A DNA stretch of 64,000 nt from Chryseobacterium sp. W4I1 (GTDB lineage: Bacteria; Bacteroidota; Bacteroidia; Flavobacteriales; Weeksellaceae), in contig NZ_JAUSXQ010000001.1 in the NCBI RefSeq assembly GCF_030816115.1, positions 4,011,001-4,075,000 of the forward strand, in the 5' to 3' direction. The position numbers and the translations under genes were made by a program. A model generated the notes under the pieces. That model worked only from the letters and a program-made list of their open reading frames with translations, made no database searches and was not told where the DNA came from. Positions 34,444 to 42,321 of this stretch are shown piece after piece; position 1 is the stretch's first letter; the number at the start of each line of letters is the position of its first letter.

Positions 34444-35682
34444 ATGAATAAAAAGAAACTTATTGTCCCGTTAATTGTTTTACTCGCAGCTGCGCTTTAT
34501 TTTGCGTTTTTTCATAAAGACAAAACCTTAAAATTTGTCCCGGAAAATGCTGATATGGTCGTTTTAATTGATATGAAAAAATTAACGGGACAATATATTT
34601 CAAGCTTAATTACTCATCCTTCAAAATGGTCAGGCAGTAAAAAGAAAGATCAGAAAACAATTTCTTTAAAAGATTCGGGGATAAAAATGCCGGATTTCAT
34701 ACAGATTTTCCATCTCAAAGACACCAAATTTTCAGAATGGTACAGCGTGGTTGAGCTGAAAGATCTTGAAAAATTCTCAGCTTATTTAAAAAATAATCAG
34801 TTTATCAGCAAAGGGAAAAACCTCTTTCAGAAAGATCAGATCTTCCTTAAAATAATAGGAAAACATTGTATTGTAGGAACTTCTTTCTTAGCTTTTGACC
34901 AAATCAACCAGTCACTTTCTCAGTCTTCCCAAAAAAATACCCTGAATGCGGATCAGTTTATTGACAATACCTTAGGAAGTATTTCCTTCATTACAGGACA
35001 GAAAATTCAGAATTTTTCTATTGCATTGAAAGCTGATGAAATTGAAATAAAAAATACCTCAGCAACCGATCATTTTACAGCTGTGATTTCTAAATTTCAG
35101 AAAGAACAACACTTTTTAGAAATAGAATTGGATGCTCATAACGTGAAAAAATATGCCCGTTTTTTCGAAAAAAATATAGCGGATTCAACGCAGATCAGCT
35201 ATTTAAAAGCAACTGCTGAAATTGAACAGGTAAACGATACCATTATTAGCTACGGTTATGATGATAATTTTAATGAAATAGAGAAAAAGACTGTTCAGAA
35301 AATTATTCAGCCTAATTATGTGATTGATCTTCAAAGTTCAGTACCTGAGAAAGCATGGGAATATTTTCAGCATAAAAAATGGATCAATGATCAGGGGCAA
35401 TTCACAGTGATCCCTTTTCAGCCTAATCATATCGGCAGGAATGATAAAGGCCTTACCATAAGATCCACCAGAAAACCGATAGCATTATCCCCGAACCTTA
35501 AAGAAAGCTATATTTACATTAGAAATAATCCACTGCTTGTTTCATCTTTAAGTACTTTAACATCAATGGAAAAAAGAATTCTTTCTGACATAGATTATAT
35601 ATTTTACGGGAATAAAGCAGATAATTATTGGGTGAAGATTAAAGCTAAAAACGGAGTATTACCTTTAATTTTAAGATGGTAA
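34444..35682 (+). CDS. Membrane-anchored protein related to its upstream neighbour
   Basis: A 412-residue protein with an N-terminal uncleaved helix (about residues 5-22, LIVPLIVLLAAALYFAFF) and a large periplasmic domain. Its start, LKFVPENADMVVLIDMKKLTGQ, parallels LPNDAVFYMEINGKQL in the gene before it, and a Tyr/Asp-rich patch (YGYDDNFNEIEKK) matches YEYDDDYNEKEVKK there. The two are therefore probably diverged paralogues. Start and preceding stop are directly adjacent (TAA-ATG). Function unknown; a paired envelope role is likely. Confidence 0.78.
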   Translation: MNKKKLIVPLIVLLAAALYFAFFHKDKTLKFVPENADMVVLIDMKKLTGQYISSLITHPSKWSGSKKKDQKTISLKDSGIKMPDFIQIFHLKDTKFSEWYSVVELKDLEKFSAYLKNNQFISKGKNLFQKDQIFLKIIGKHCIVGTSFLAFDQINQSLSQSSQKNTLNADQFIDNTLGSISFITGQKIQNFSIALKADEIEIKNTSATDHFTAVISKFQKEQHFLEIELDAHNVKKYARFFEKNIADSTQISYLKATAEIEQVNDTIISYGYDDNFNEIEKKTVQKIIQPNYVIDLQSSVPEKAWEYFQHKKWINDQGQFTVIPFQPNHIGRNDKGLTIRSTRKPIALSPNLKESYIYIRNNPLLVSSLSTLTSMEKRILSDIDYIFYGNKADNYWVKIKAKNGVLPLILRW

Positions 35683-35710
35683 CCGAATCCTAAAACTGAC
35701 TGACTATTAA

Positions 35711-36049
35711 ATGACTTTAACTGAAATTGCATTACTGAAAACGTTCACCCATTACTTTTTACATCTGGTGTTTCCGGTTTTTATTGCCCTGATCTTTTTC
35801 CGTAAAAACTGGAAGAAAGCATATCTCATTATGCTGGCGACCATGCTGGTAGATCTGGATCATATTTTTGCCAATCCCGTTTTTGATCCGTCAAGAAATA
35901 GCATAGGTTTCCATATTTTACATTCCTATTATGCCATTGCGGTGTATTTTTTGCTGCTGTTTTTCAAAGGAAATATTAGAATTATAGCTATTGGTCTTTT
36001 GTTTCATATGCTGACGGATTTCCTGGATTTTAACCTGTGGATCCATTAG
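35711..36049 (+). CDS. DUF6122-like small membrane protein
   Basis: A 112-residue protein with about four hydrophobic helices and conserved His/Asp positions (FTHYFLHL, MLVDLDHIFANPVFDP, FHILHSYYAI, FHMLTDFLDF). The His and Asp residues, spread over the helices, recall metal-binding membrane hydrolases such as the YdjM type; the short form matches DUF6122 as I remember it. It follows the envelope trio by 28 bases and could be the last gene of that unit. Confidence 0.78.
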   Translation: MTLTEIALLKTFTHYFLHLVFPVFIALIFFRKNWKKAYLIMLATMLVDLDHIFANPVFDPSRNSIGFHILHSYYAIAVYFLLLFFKGNIRIIAIGLLFHMLTDFLDFNLWIH

Positions 36050-36252
36050 ATAAAATGAGACTGGAGCTGAAAGAGGAAGATTAGAAACTAGAGTGCAGAA
36101 ATTAATAAAAACTATTCTGCATTTCTACTTTCTATCTCAATAACTTCCATCTTGCAACATTTGGCTTTCATACTTTATGAGATTAAAATATGATTAATAT
36201 TTTCTTTTGATATTTCAGTTTTCATAGATTTTTTGTATTTTGTAGACACTTT

Positions 36253-37323
36253 ATGAAATTAAAAGAACTTTTACATTATACGTATATTTTCCCCGTTCTG
36301 GCCGTTGGGTATTACTTTTCCGGGCTAATGGGAAGCGGAGTTGTTTATGATATTATTGCAGGACTTCTGCTCACCGGAAGTGTCTTATCTGCAGTACATC
36401 ACGCAGAAGTTGTGGCTCATAAAGTAGGGGAGCCGTTCGGAACCATTATCCTTGCACTCTGTATCACTATTATTGAAGTTGCGTTGATCATCTCACTCAT
36501 GGTAGCCGGCGGAGATCAGGCGATCACGCTGGCCAGAGATACCGTTTTTGCTGCGGTAATGATCATTCTTAATGGAATTTTAGGAATCTGTATTCTTGTA
36601 GGCGGTGTGAAATATCATGAGCAGTTTTTTGCAAGAACCTCAGCAACGACTTACTTAGTGAGTATTGTTTCCATTCTCGTACTTACCCTTGTCCTTCCCA
36701 ATTTTACTTCAAGCGTCAATGGTCCTTTTTATAACGAAGCTCAGCTTATTTTTATATCCATCGCCTGTCTTGTGATCTACGGAATTTTTCTGATGGTTCA
36801 GACTGTGCGTCACAGAAGCTATTTTATCGTTCCTGATGAACATCCGGAAGAACATTATATTCCTTCATTAAATAAAACGCTGATAAGCTTTGGTTTTCTG
36901 GTGGTTTGTCTGGTGATTGTGGTCTTGATGGCCAAAGGCCTTTCAGGAACCATAGAAGGGATGGTACAGAGCATAGGTGCTCCGAAATCTTTGGTTGGGG
37001 TCATTATTGCAGGAGTGGTCCTTCTTCCTGAGGGAGTGGCTGCCATACGTGCTGCAAGAAGCAATCAGATACAGTCCAGTTTGAACCTGGCATTGGGATC
37101 TGCCTTGGCAAGTATTGGTCTGACCATTCCGGCCGTATCTGTTGTGTGTATCGTATATGATATTCCATTGGTATTGGGACTTGATAAAAAAGATATTATC
37201 CTCCTTTCCCTATCCGTATTTATAGTGATGCTCTCGTTAAGCCGTGGAAAAACAAATGTCCTGTACGGAACTGTTTTATTGGTGAATCTTGCAGCGTACA
37301 TCTTTACTGTCATTGTCCCATAA
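36253..37323 (+). CDS. Ca2+/cation:proton antiporter (CaCA/ChaA-like)
   Basis: A 356-residue inner-membrane protein with about 11 helices and the two inverted alpha-repeats of the CaCA superfamily. Repeat 1 has GEPFGTIILALCITIIEVALI, with the acidic ion-binding residue; repeat 2 has LLPEGVAAIRAARSNQIQSSLNLALGSALASIGLTIP. The two repeats are split by a hydrophilic loop (DEHPEEHY). Family members export Ca2+ (sometimes Na+ or K+) in exchange for H+. It is a single-gene unit; 203 bases separate it from the DUF6122 gene. Confidence 0.92.
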   Translation: MKLKELLHYTYIFPVLAVGYYFSGLMGSGVVYDIIAGLLLTGSVLSAVHHAEVVAHKVGEPFGTIILALCITIIEVALIISLMVAGGDQAITLARDTVFAAVMIILNGILGICILVGGVKYHEQFFARTSATTYLVSIVSILVLTLVLPNFTSSVNGPFYNEAQLIFISIACLVIYGIFLMVQTVRHRSYFIVPDEHPEEHYIPSLNKTLISFGFLVVCLVIVVLMAKGLSGTIEGMVQSIGAPKSLVGVIIAGVVLLPEGVAAIRAARSNQIQSSLNLALGSALASIGLTIPAVSVVCIVYDIPLVLGLDKKDIILLSLSVFIVMLSLSRGKTNVLYGTVLLVNLAAYIFTVIVP

Positions 37324-37381
37324 TTTAGAACGCATATCTCGTACCCGGAAACATCAAAACTCTCCGACTCTCAAACTTATA

Positions 37382-37762
37382 TCACAGTCTCCTCGCAAGC
37401 TCCATTTTAAAAGCCATCAGCTTCGCAATGTTTTCTGATTTATAAATAGCCGTATCAGCATTTTCTCCGACAAAATTTTCCTCAATCGTTGTTCTCCAAA
37501 GCTCTAACCAACGGTCAAAGTGCTTCTGTTCCATTGCCTGGACTTCATTGATGGGGAAGTGCACGCCCATAGGATTTCCTTTGTAGCTCATCTGGCCAAA
37601 AAGGATGGATTCCCAGAAAGAATACATTTTCGGAAGATGCTTGTCCCAATCTACTTTCGCTACATCATTAAAGAAAAACCCAATGGTCTCATCTTTAATT
37701 ACTTTCTTGTAAAACGAATTGACAAGATGCTCAATATCTTCTCTTGATTCCAGTTTTTTCAT
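37382..37762 (-). CDS. Group III truncated haemoglobin
   Basis: A 126-residue 2-over-2 globin: VNSFYKKVIKDETIGFFF at the start, MYSFWESILFGQ in the middle, HFPINEVQAMEQKHFDRWLELW at the haem-contact helix (the His of KHFDRW is the likely proximal ligand). These place it in group III (trHbP), which bind O2, NO or peroxide and are often linked to nitrosative or low-oxygen stress. Convergent with the antiporter gene and facing away from the Kir channel gene. Confidence 0.92.
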   Translation of the reverse strand: MKKLESREDIEHLVNSFYKKVIKDETIGFFFNDVAKVDWDKHLPKMYSFWESILFGQMSYKGNPMGVHFPINEVQAMEQKHFDRWLELWRTTIEENFVGENADTAIYKSENIAKLMAFKMELARRL

Positions 37763-37807
37763 ATGTCAAATGTACTGCAAAATCAAATTATAAATTCAAT
37801 CATCAGC

Positions 37808-37842
37808 TTGATAAATTTCATGAAAACAATATTTTATCTTTG
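37808..37842 (+). promoter_or_regulatory. Candidate promoter of the Kir channel gene
   Basis: TATCTTTG at 37835-37842 is a perfect -7 match; TTG at 37808-37810 gives a slightly long 24-base spacer. The start codon is 73 bases downstream. Confidence 0.45.
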
Positions 37843-37914
37843 CATTATAAACAGAAAAAGAGGGATAGGTATTTTTCGCTTATCTGCTTACATTAAACTA
37901 TAAATCATATAAGA

Positions 37915-38886
37915 ATGGCAAGAGGCTTCAGACAGAAGATCCGTCAGAAAAATTCTGAAAACAGTGGCTTTGGAAGCAATGCATCCGGAAGGTTCATCAA
38001 TAAAGATGGACTTCCCAATGTAAAGCGCAAGGGAGTTAATGTCTTCAATAGGCTGAGCTGGTATCATACCATGCTGAATCTTTCAACATTCCGGTTCTTA
38101 TCTTACCTCATCATAGCCTATATCCTGATTAATCTGGTATTTGCTTTTATCTATTACCTAATCGGAGTAGAGCACCTTACCGGAATTGATAAAAGTGATC
38201 CGCTGAACGAGTTTATCGATGTATTTTTTTTCAGCTCACAAACGTTTACTACTGTTGGATATGGGAGAATTGCACCGGTAGGCTTTACGGCAAGTCTGGT
38301 GGCTACCTTTGAAGCTTTTCTGGGATTGCTTACCTTTGCCATCGCAACCGGACTTTTTTACGGAAGATTTTCCAGACCGAGGGCTTATCTCAGGTTTTCG
38401 GATATTGCAGTGATTGCTCCATTTAAAGGGTCGCGGGCTTTGATGTTCAGGCTGGCTCCTTTTAAAAACAATGCTTTGACGGATGCAGATGTCATTGTTT
38501 CGACAGCTATTGAAGTAATTGAGAATGGGGTACCCAAAAGTAATTTTTATTCTTTAAAGACCCATTTAAGCAAAATCAATACTTTGGCTTTGAACTGGAC
38601 TGTTGTACATGAGATCAAAGAAGAATCACCGTTTTACGGGTTCTCTGAAGATGATTTTAAAAATACGGATATTGAGATTATTATACAGGTCCGTGCCTTT
38701 GATGAAGTCTTTTCCAATACGGTGGTGCAGAGATCTTCCTATGTTTCAAAAGAAATTGTGTACGGAGCTAGATTTACTCCAATGTATTATCCGGACAATA
38801 AAGATCAGACGACGATATTAGATCTGGATAAAATTAATGAATACCAAAAAGCAGATCTTCCGGAAATTACCGGAAACAAAGAATAA
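37915..38886 (+). CDS. Inward-rectifier-type potassium channel (KirBac)
   Basis: A 323-residue channel: basic N-terminal tail with slide helix (about 40-58), outer helix (60-83), pore loop with selectivity filter TVGYG at residues 113-117, inner helix (about 124-148), and a C-terminal immunoglobulin-like Kir domain (150-300; RLAPFKNNALTDADVIV, FYSLKTHLSKINTLALNWTVVHEI). It should form K+-conducting tetramers in the inner membrane. The YkgJ-type gene starts directly at its stop (TAA-ATG), so the two are likely cotranscribed. Confidence 0.93.
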   Translation: MARGFRQKIRQKNSENSGFGSNASGRFINKDGLPNVKRKGVNVFNRLSWYHTMLNLSTFRFLSYLIIAYILINLVFAFIYYLIGVEHLTGIDKSDPLNEFIDVFFFSSQTFTTVGYGRIAPVGFTASLVATFEAFLGLLTFAIATGLFYGRFSRPRAYLRFSDIAVIAPFKGSRALMFRLAPFKNNALTDADVIVSTAIEVIENGVPKSNFYSLKTHLSKINTLALNWTVVHEIKEESPFYGFSEDDFKNTDIEIIIQVRAFDEVFSNTVVQRSSYVSKEIVYGARFTPMYYPDNKDQTTILDLDKINEYQKADLPEITGNKE

Positions 38887-39376
38887 ATGGATTTAGATTT
38901 CTATAAAAAGCAGGCTTTACAAAAGCAGAAGGAACATAAAAAGTTTTTGGACGGATTAAAAAAAAAAGTCGCCCAAAAATCTTGATTATATAGTGCAGGA
39001 AACCCACGAGGAAGTTTTTGAAGAAGTGGATTGCCTTCAGTGCGCCAACTGCTGCAAAACAACAGGACCTTTATACACAGAAAAAGATATTGAACGTATT
39101 TCAAAACATCTGCGCATGAAACAGGCTGATTTTGAAGCTAAATTTTTAAGGGTGGATGAAGACAACGATAAGGTACTTCAGGATCTTCCCTGCTTCTTTC
39201 TGAATGGTGACAATACCTGCTCAATATATGAAGTAAGGCCGAAAGCCTGCCGGGAATATCCACATACAGACCGGAAAAAAATCTACCAAATCAACGATTT
39301 AATGCTGAAAAATACCGTTATCTGTCCTGCAGCCTATGAGTTTGTAGAAAAGATGATGAAGAATATTTCAAAGTAA
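38887..39376 (+). pseudogene. YkgJ-family cysteine-cluster protein, frameshifted in an A10 run
   Basis: The ATG at 38887 opens a 32-codon frame (MDLDFYKKQALQKQ...) that stops at 38985. Removing one A from the run at 38958-38967 joins it to the frame that ends at 39376, giving a 162-residue protein reading DGLKKKSPKNLDYIVQETH across the join. The body carries the YkgJ pattern CLQCANCCK followed by a Cys-rich C-terminal half (CFFLNGDNTCSIYEVRPKACREYP). These proteins bind zinc or an Fe-S cluster; their function is not settled. Whether the extra A is real cannot be decided here; without repair only a fragment starting near 38993 would be made. Confidence 0.8.
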
Positions 39377-39394
39377 ATAATGGTTTGTAAAATC

Positions 39395-39421
39395 TCTTAA
39401 ATAATTATAAAGTACGTTAAA
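39395..39421 (+). promoter_or_regulatory. Upstream element, copy 1 of a 27-base direct repeat
   Basis: A 27-base AT-rich element containing AATTATAAA and ACGTTAAA. It ends 71 bases ahead of the ATG at 39492. A copy with three mismatches sits at 39895-39921, exactly 500 bases further on and exactly the same distance from the next gene's ATG. Probably a regulator or sigma-factor site. Confidence 0.6.
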
Positions 39422-39491
39422 TAAGATTATTACGCATAATTTAATAAAAGGTGTGTCGTTTAAGTTAAACAATCATTTAAAATATTACATT

Positions 39492-39815
39492 ATGAAAAAG
39501 TTAGTTTTAACAGCAGCGTTTACATTAGTCGGCGTAATCGCAGTATCGGCACAAACCCAGACCCAAACTCAAAAGCCTGCCGATACCACTAATAACCAGA
39601 CTACTCAAACTCAACAGCAAAATACACAACCGAGCACTACTACAGATGCTCAAAAACAAAATACCACGACGACCACGGTAGATCCGGCAGCAACTCCAGC
39701 TACCACTGTTGAAGAAGCAGCACCAGTAAGTACAGAAACCGCTACAGATGCTACAAAGCCTTCTGAAACGAAAGCAGAGAAAAAAGCGAAGAAAAAAGCA
39801 AAATCATCTAAGTAG
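39492..39815 (+). CDS. Small secreted Thr/Gln/Ala-rich protein
   Basis: A 107-residue protein from the ATG at 39492 (MKKLVLTAAFTLVGVIAVSAQ is the signal peptide; an upstream in-frame ATG at 39453 is less likely). The mature part is low complexity: Thr-Gln repeats (TQTQTQ), then TTTTTVDPAATPATTVEEAAP, then a Lys/Ala tail (KAEKKAKKKAKSSK). No fold expected. It is one of two paralogues in tandem; both have the same start, the same upstream element and a similar terminator. Function unknown; the charged tail could bind nucleic acid or an acidic surface. Confidence 0.75.
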   Translation: MKKLVLTAAFTLVGVIAVSAQTQTQTQKPADTTNNQTTQTQQQNTQPSTTTDAQKQNTTTTTVDPAATPATTVEEAAPVSTETATDATKPSETKAEKKAKKKAKSSK

Positions 39816-39838
39816 ATATTGAGCAAAGTAGAAAGGGG

Positions 39839-39868
39839 ATCCTGGGATGAAATATCTCAGGATTTTTA
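39839..39868 (+). terminator. Terminator, copy 1 of the small-protein cassette
   Basis: ATCCTG (39839-39844) pairs with CAGGAT (39859-39864), with a partly paired inner part and a run of five T. Very like the one at 40259-40288. Confidence 0.7.
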
Positions 39869-39894
39869 TTTCGTGGAGCTTATATTTTAAATTG

Positions 39895-39921
39895 TCTTAA
39901 AAAATTATAAATCACGTTAAA
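39895..39921 (+). promoter_or_regulatory. Upstream element, copy 2 of the 27-base direct repeat
   Basis: Second copy of the element at 39395-39421, 24 of 27 bases identical. It ends 71 bases before the ATG at 39992. Confidence 0.6.
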
Positions 39922-39991
39922 ACAGTTACTTATAGAATATTTTAGTATGAAAATTGTATTTAACATAATACCATTCTAAATTATTAATATT

Positions 39992-40237
39992 ATGAAAAAG
40001 TTAATTTTGGCAACCGTATTATTAGTAGGAACAGTAGCTATTTCCGCACAAACGACTCCACAGAAAAGAGACACCACGAGACCTGATACCACCAGGACCC
40101 ATCGGGACATGAAGGACAGTACTATGAATAACACTAACAGCACCAATAGTTGGGACAAATCAAAAACTGATACTGCCAACTCGAAAAACAAAAATGCTGT
40201 ACAAAGTGACAGAAAAATGAAAAAGAAAAATAAATAA
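39992..40237 (+). CDS. Small secreted protein, paralogue of its upstream neighbour
   Basis: An 81-residue protein with signal peptide (MKKLILATVLLVGTVAISAQ, close to that of the gene before) and a short low-complexity mature part rich in Asp, Thr, Asn and Lys (TRPDTTRTHRDMKDST, ending KMKKKNK). The matched upstream element, signal peptide, basic tail and terminator show it arose with the previous gene by duplication. Function unknown. Confidence 0.7.
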   Translation: MKKLILATVLLVGTVAISAQTTPQKRDTTRPDTTRTHRDMKDSTMNNTNSTNSWDKSKTDTANSKNKNAVQSDRKMKKKNK

Positions 40238-40258
40238 ATCGTAAAATAAAGTAAAAGT

Positions 40259-40288
40259 AATCCTGGGATAAGTATCTCAGGATTTTTT
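40259..40288 (+). terminator. Terminator, copy 2 of the small-protein cassette
   Basis: AATCCTG (40259-40265) pairs with CAGGATT (40278-40284), followed by T. It overlaps the 3' end of the convergent DUF1801 gene. Confidence 0.7.
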
Positions 40289-40645
40289 CTGATCTATTTC
40301 ATGGGCTCTGAACTGTACTATTTTCCTGACAAGCTCTGCCGGAATATTCTGATCTGCCGGAAACTGAACAGCTCCCTTTGAAAATTTATACTGGTTTTTC
40401 ACAAAATCTTTTTCAAAAGCTTTAATGTCTTCGGCCCCGGGATAAAATCCTATATGTTTTTTATAGCCTGCAAAGTAGACCAACGGTTTTCCCCTGTATC
40501 TGAATGTCGGCATCTGATAACCAATATATTCTTCAAGGCCTGTAATTTCGGAATGAATAGTTTCTCTTAATTCTATAAGTTTCTGCTGAACTTCATCAGG
40601 AAACAGAAGAATGTACTCATTAATATTTTTGAAGGTGTTTTTCAT
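40277..40645 (-). CDS. DUF1801-type protein (iron-chaperone-like fold)
   Basis: A 122-residue cytoplasmic protein from the ATG at 40645 (MKNTFKNINEYILLFP); a longer frame from 40696 would start inside a hairpin and is less likely. The sequence IGYQMPTFRYRGKPLVYFAGYKKHIGFYPG, then GAVQFPADQNIP, is typical of DUF1801 / YdhG-like proteins, which share the frataxin-like fold of iron chaperones. Role in this organism unknown. Its stop codon overlaps the terminator of the convergent small-protein gene. Confidence 0.85.
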   Translation of the reverse strand: MKNTFKNINEYILLFPDEVQQKLIELRETIHSEITGLEEYIGYQMPTFRYRGKPLVYFAGYKKHIGFYPGAEDIKAFEKDFVKNQYKFSKGAVQFPADQNIPAELVRKIVQFRAHEIDQKKS

Positions 40646-40660
40646 CCCATAAAAATAAAA

Positions 40661-40686
40661 AAAGCGCGGTACAAATACCACGCTTT
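40661..40686 (-). terminator. Hairpin ahead of the DUF1801 gene, second terminator or attenuator
   Basis: AAAGCG-C-GGTA ... TACC-A-CGCTTT pairs over 26 bases with a T run on the minus strand, 16 bases before the DUF1801 start. It may back up the gdhA terminator at 40737-40764 or limit read-through into DUF1801. Confidence 0.55.
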
Positions 40687-40736
40687 CTCCTTTCACTTTT
40701 TACTTTTTTCCCATTATCCCGGGAACAGGCTTTATC

Positions 40737-40764
40737 AAAAAAGGCTGGGAACTTCCCAACCTTT
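40737..40764 (-). terminator. Terminator of the glutamate dehydrogenase gene
   Basis: AAAGG-C-TGGGAA pairs with TTCCCA-A-CCTTT across a one-base centre; on the minus strand a T run follows. It lies 9 bases after the stop at 40773. Confidence 0.75.
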
Positions 40765-40772
40765 GTTTATTT

Positions 40773-42131
40773 TTATACCACTCCCTGAGCTAGCATTGCT
40801 TCCGCTACTTTCACGAATCCAGCGATGTTGGCACCTTTCACGTAGTTTACGTAGCCATCTTCGTCTTTTCCGTAATCTCTACAAGCCTTGTGGATACCGA
40901 TCATGATCTCTTTCAATCTTGCGTCAACCTCCTCAGAAGTCCAGTTAAGACGGATAGAGTTCTGTGTCATCTCAAGACCTGAAGTAGCAACACCTCCAGC
41001 GTTGGAAGCCTTACCAGGCGAGAATAATACTTTATTGTCTAAGAAATAGTTAATTGCATCTAATGTAGAAGGCATATTAGCGGCCTCAGTAACACACAGA
41101 CATCCATTCTCTACCAAAAGTTTAGCATCTTCAAGATCTAATTCATTTTGGGTTGCAGATGGGAATGCTACATCACATTTTACACTCCAAGGACGTTTTC
41201 CTGCATGGAATTCCGCAGAAGGATATTTTTTAGCATAATCCTCAGCTCTATTATTTCCGGAAGATCTCAATTCTAATAAATAATCGATCTTTTCACCGCT
41301 GATTCCGTCTTTATCGTAGATATATCCATCAGGACCAGAAACTGTTACAACTTTAGCACCAAGCTCAGTTGCTTTCTTGATCACTCCCCAAGCTACATTT
41401 CCGAAGCCTGAAACCGTTACCGTTTTTCCTTTAAAGTCCTGTCCGATTGTTTTAAGCATTTGCTCTGCAAAGTAAACTACACCATATCCTGTAGCTTCAG
41501 GACGGATCAGTGAACCTCCATATGCAAGACCTTTTCCTGTAAGTACTCCTGTAAACTCGTTTCTTACTTTTTTGTACTGTCCGAAAAGATATCCGATCTC
41601 TCTTGCTCCTACACCAATATCTCCAGCAGGTACATCTGTTTCAGGACCGATATGCTTGCATAATTCAGTCATGAAAGCCTGGCAGAAACGCATTACTTCC
41701 ATATCAGATTTACCTTGTGGGTCAAAATCTGAACCTCCTTTTCCTCCACCCATCGGTAGAGTCGTCAATGAGTTTTTAAATACCTGCTCGAAAGCTAAGA
41801 ATTTAAGAACAGAAAGGTTTACAGTAGGATGGAAACGGATTCCTCCTTTGTATGGTCCGATCGCAGAGTTCATTTGGATTCTGAATCCTCTGTTTACCTG
41901 GATCTCTCCTTTATCATCAACCCATGGAACTCTGAAGATAATCACTCTTTCAGGTTCAGCCATTCTCTCTAGAAGCTTCATTCCCGTATATTCCTTCTTG
42001 GTCATAATAAACGGAATTACAGTCACAGCTACTTCTTTTACGGCTTGTAAAAATTCTGGTTCATTAGGATTTTTTGCTTCAATCTTGGCAATAAACTCCT
42101 GGATTTTCTGGTCAATATTATATTGTTCCAT
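40773..42131 (-). CDS. gdhA: NADP-type glutamate dehydrogenase
   Basis: A 452-residue enzyme that reversibly converts 2-oxoglutarate, ammonia and NAD(P)H to glutamate in the cytoplasm as a hexamer. Visible motifs: PMGGGKGGSDFDPQGKSD with the catalytic Lys, DVPAGDIGVGAREIGYLFGQY, a Rossmann dinucleotide site (VSGFGNVAWG) and NAGGVATSGLEM. Length and the KGGSDFDP block fit the 50-kDa hexameric GdhA family. Single-gene unit with a consensus promoter and terminator. Confidence 0.95.
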   Translation of the reverse strand: MEQYNIDQKIQEFIAKIEAKNPNEPEFLQAVKEVAVTVIPFIMTKKEYTGMKLLERMAEPERVIIFRVPWVDDKGEIQVNRGFRIQMNSAIGPYKGGIRFHPTVNLSVLKFLAFEQVFKNSLTTLPMGGGKGGSDFDPQGKSDMEVMRFCQAFMTELCKHIGPETDVPAGDIGVGAREIGYLFGQYKKVRNEFTGVLTGKGLAYGGSLIRPEATGYGVVYFAEQMLKTIGQDFKGKTVTVSGFGNVAWGVIKKATELGAKVVTVSGPDGYIYDKDGISGEKIDYLLELRSSGNNRAEDYAKKYPSAEFHAGKRPWSVKCDVAFPSATQNELDLEDAKLLVENGCLCVTEAANMPSTLDAINYFLDNKVLFSPGKASNAGGVATSGLEMTQNSIRLNWTSEEVDARLKEIMIGIHKACRDYGKDEDGYVNYVKGANIAGFVKVAEAMLAQGVV

Positions 42132-42157
42132 ATATTAGGGTTGAATATTATTGTCAA

Positions 42158-42187
42158 CAAATTTAATTTTTTTTTCAAGATTCACAA
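42158..42187 (-). promoter_or_regulatory. Promoter of gdhA, TTG-N19-TAAATTTG
   Basis: On the minus strand TTG at 42187-42185 and TAAATTTG at 42165-42158 with a 19-base spacer. It lies 27 bases upstream of the gdhA ATG. Confidence 0.65.
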
Positions 42188-42321
42188 TACTGTATTTCAA
42201 CATTGCTGAAAATTAAATAATAATGTCCCGAAATATTATTAAATTAATAATTTGTAAGCAAATTTTATTAAAAATCAAAAGTTATGTCACAAATAATGCA
42301 GTATTAAGAAATCGTTAATTC

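Noticed and set aside
41572..42138. 188-codon plus-strand frame
   Set aside because: Antisense to the conserved gdhA gene with no independent support.
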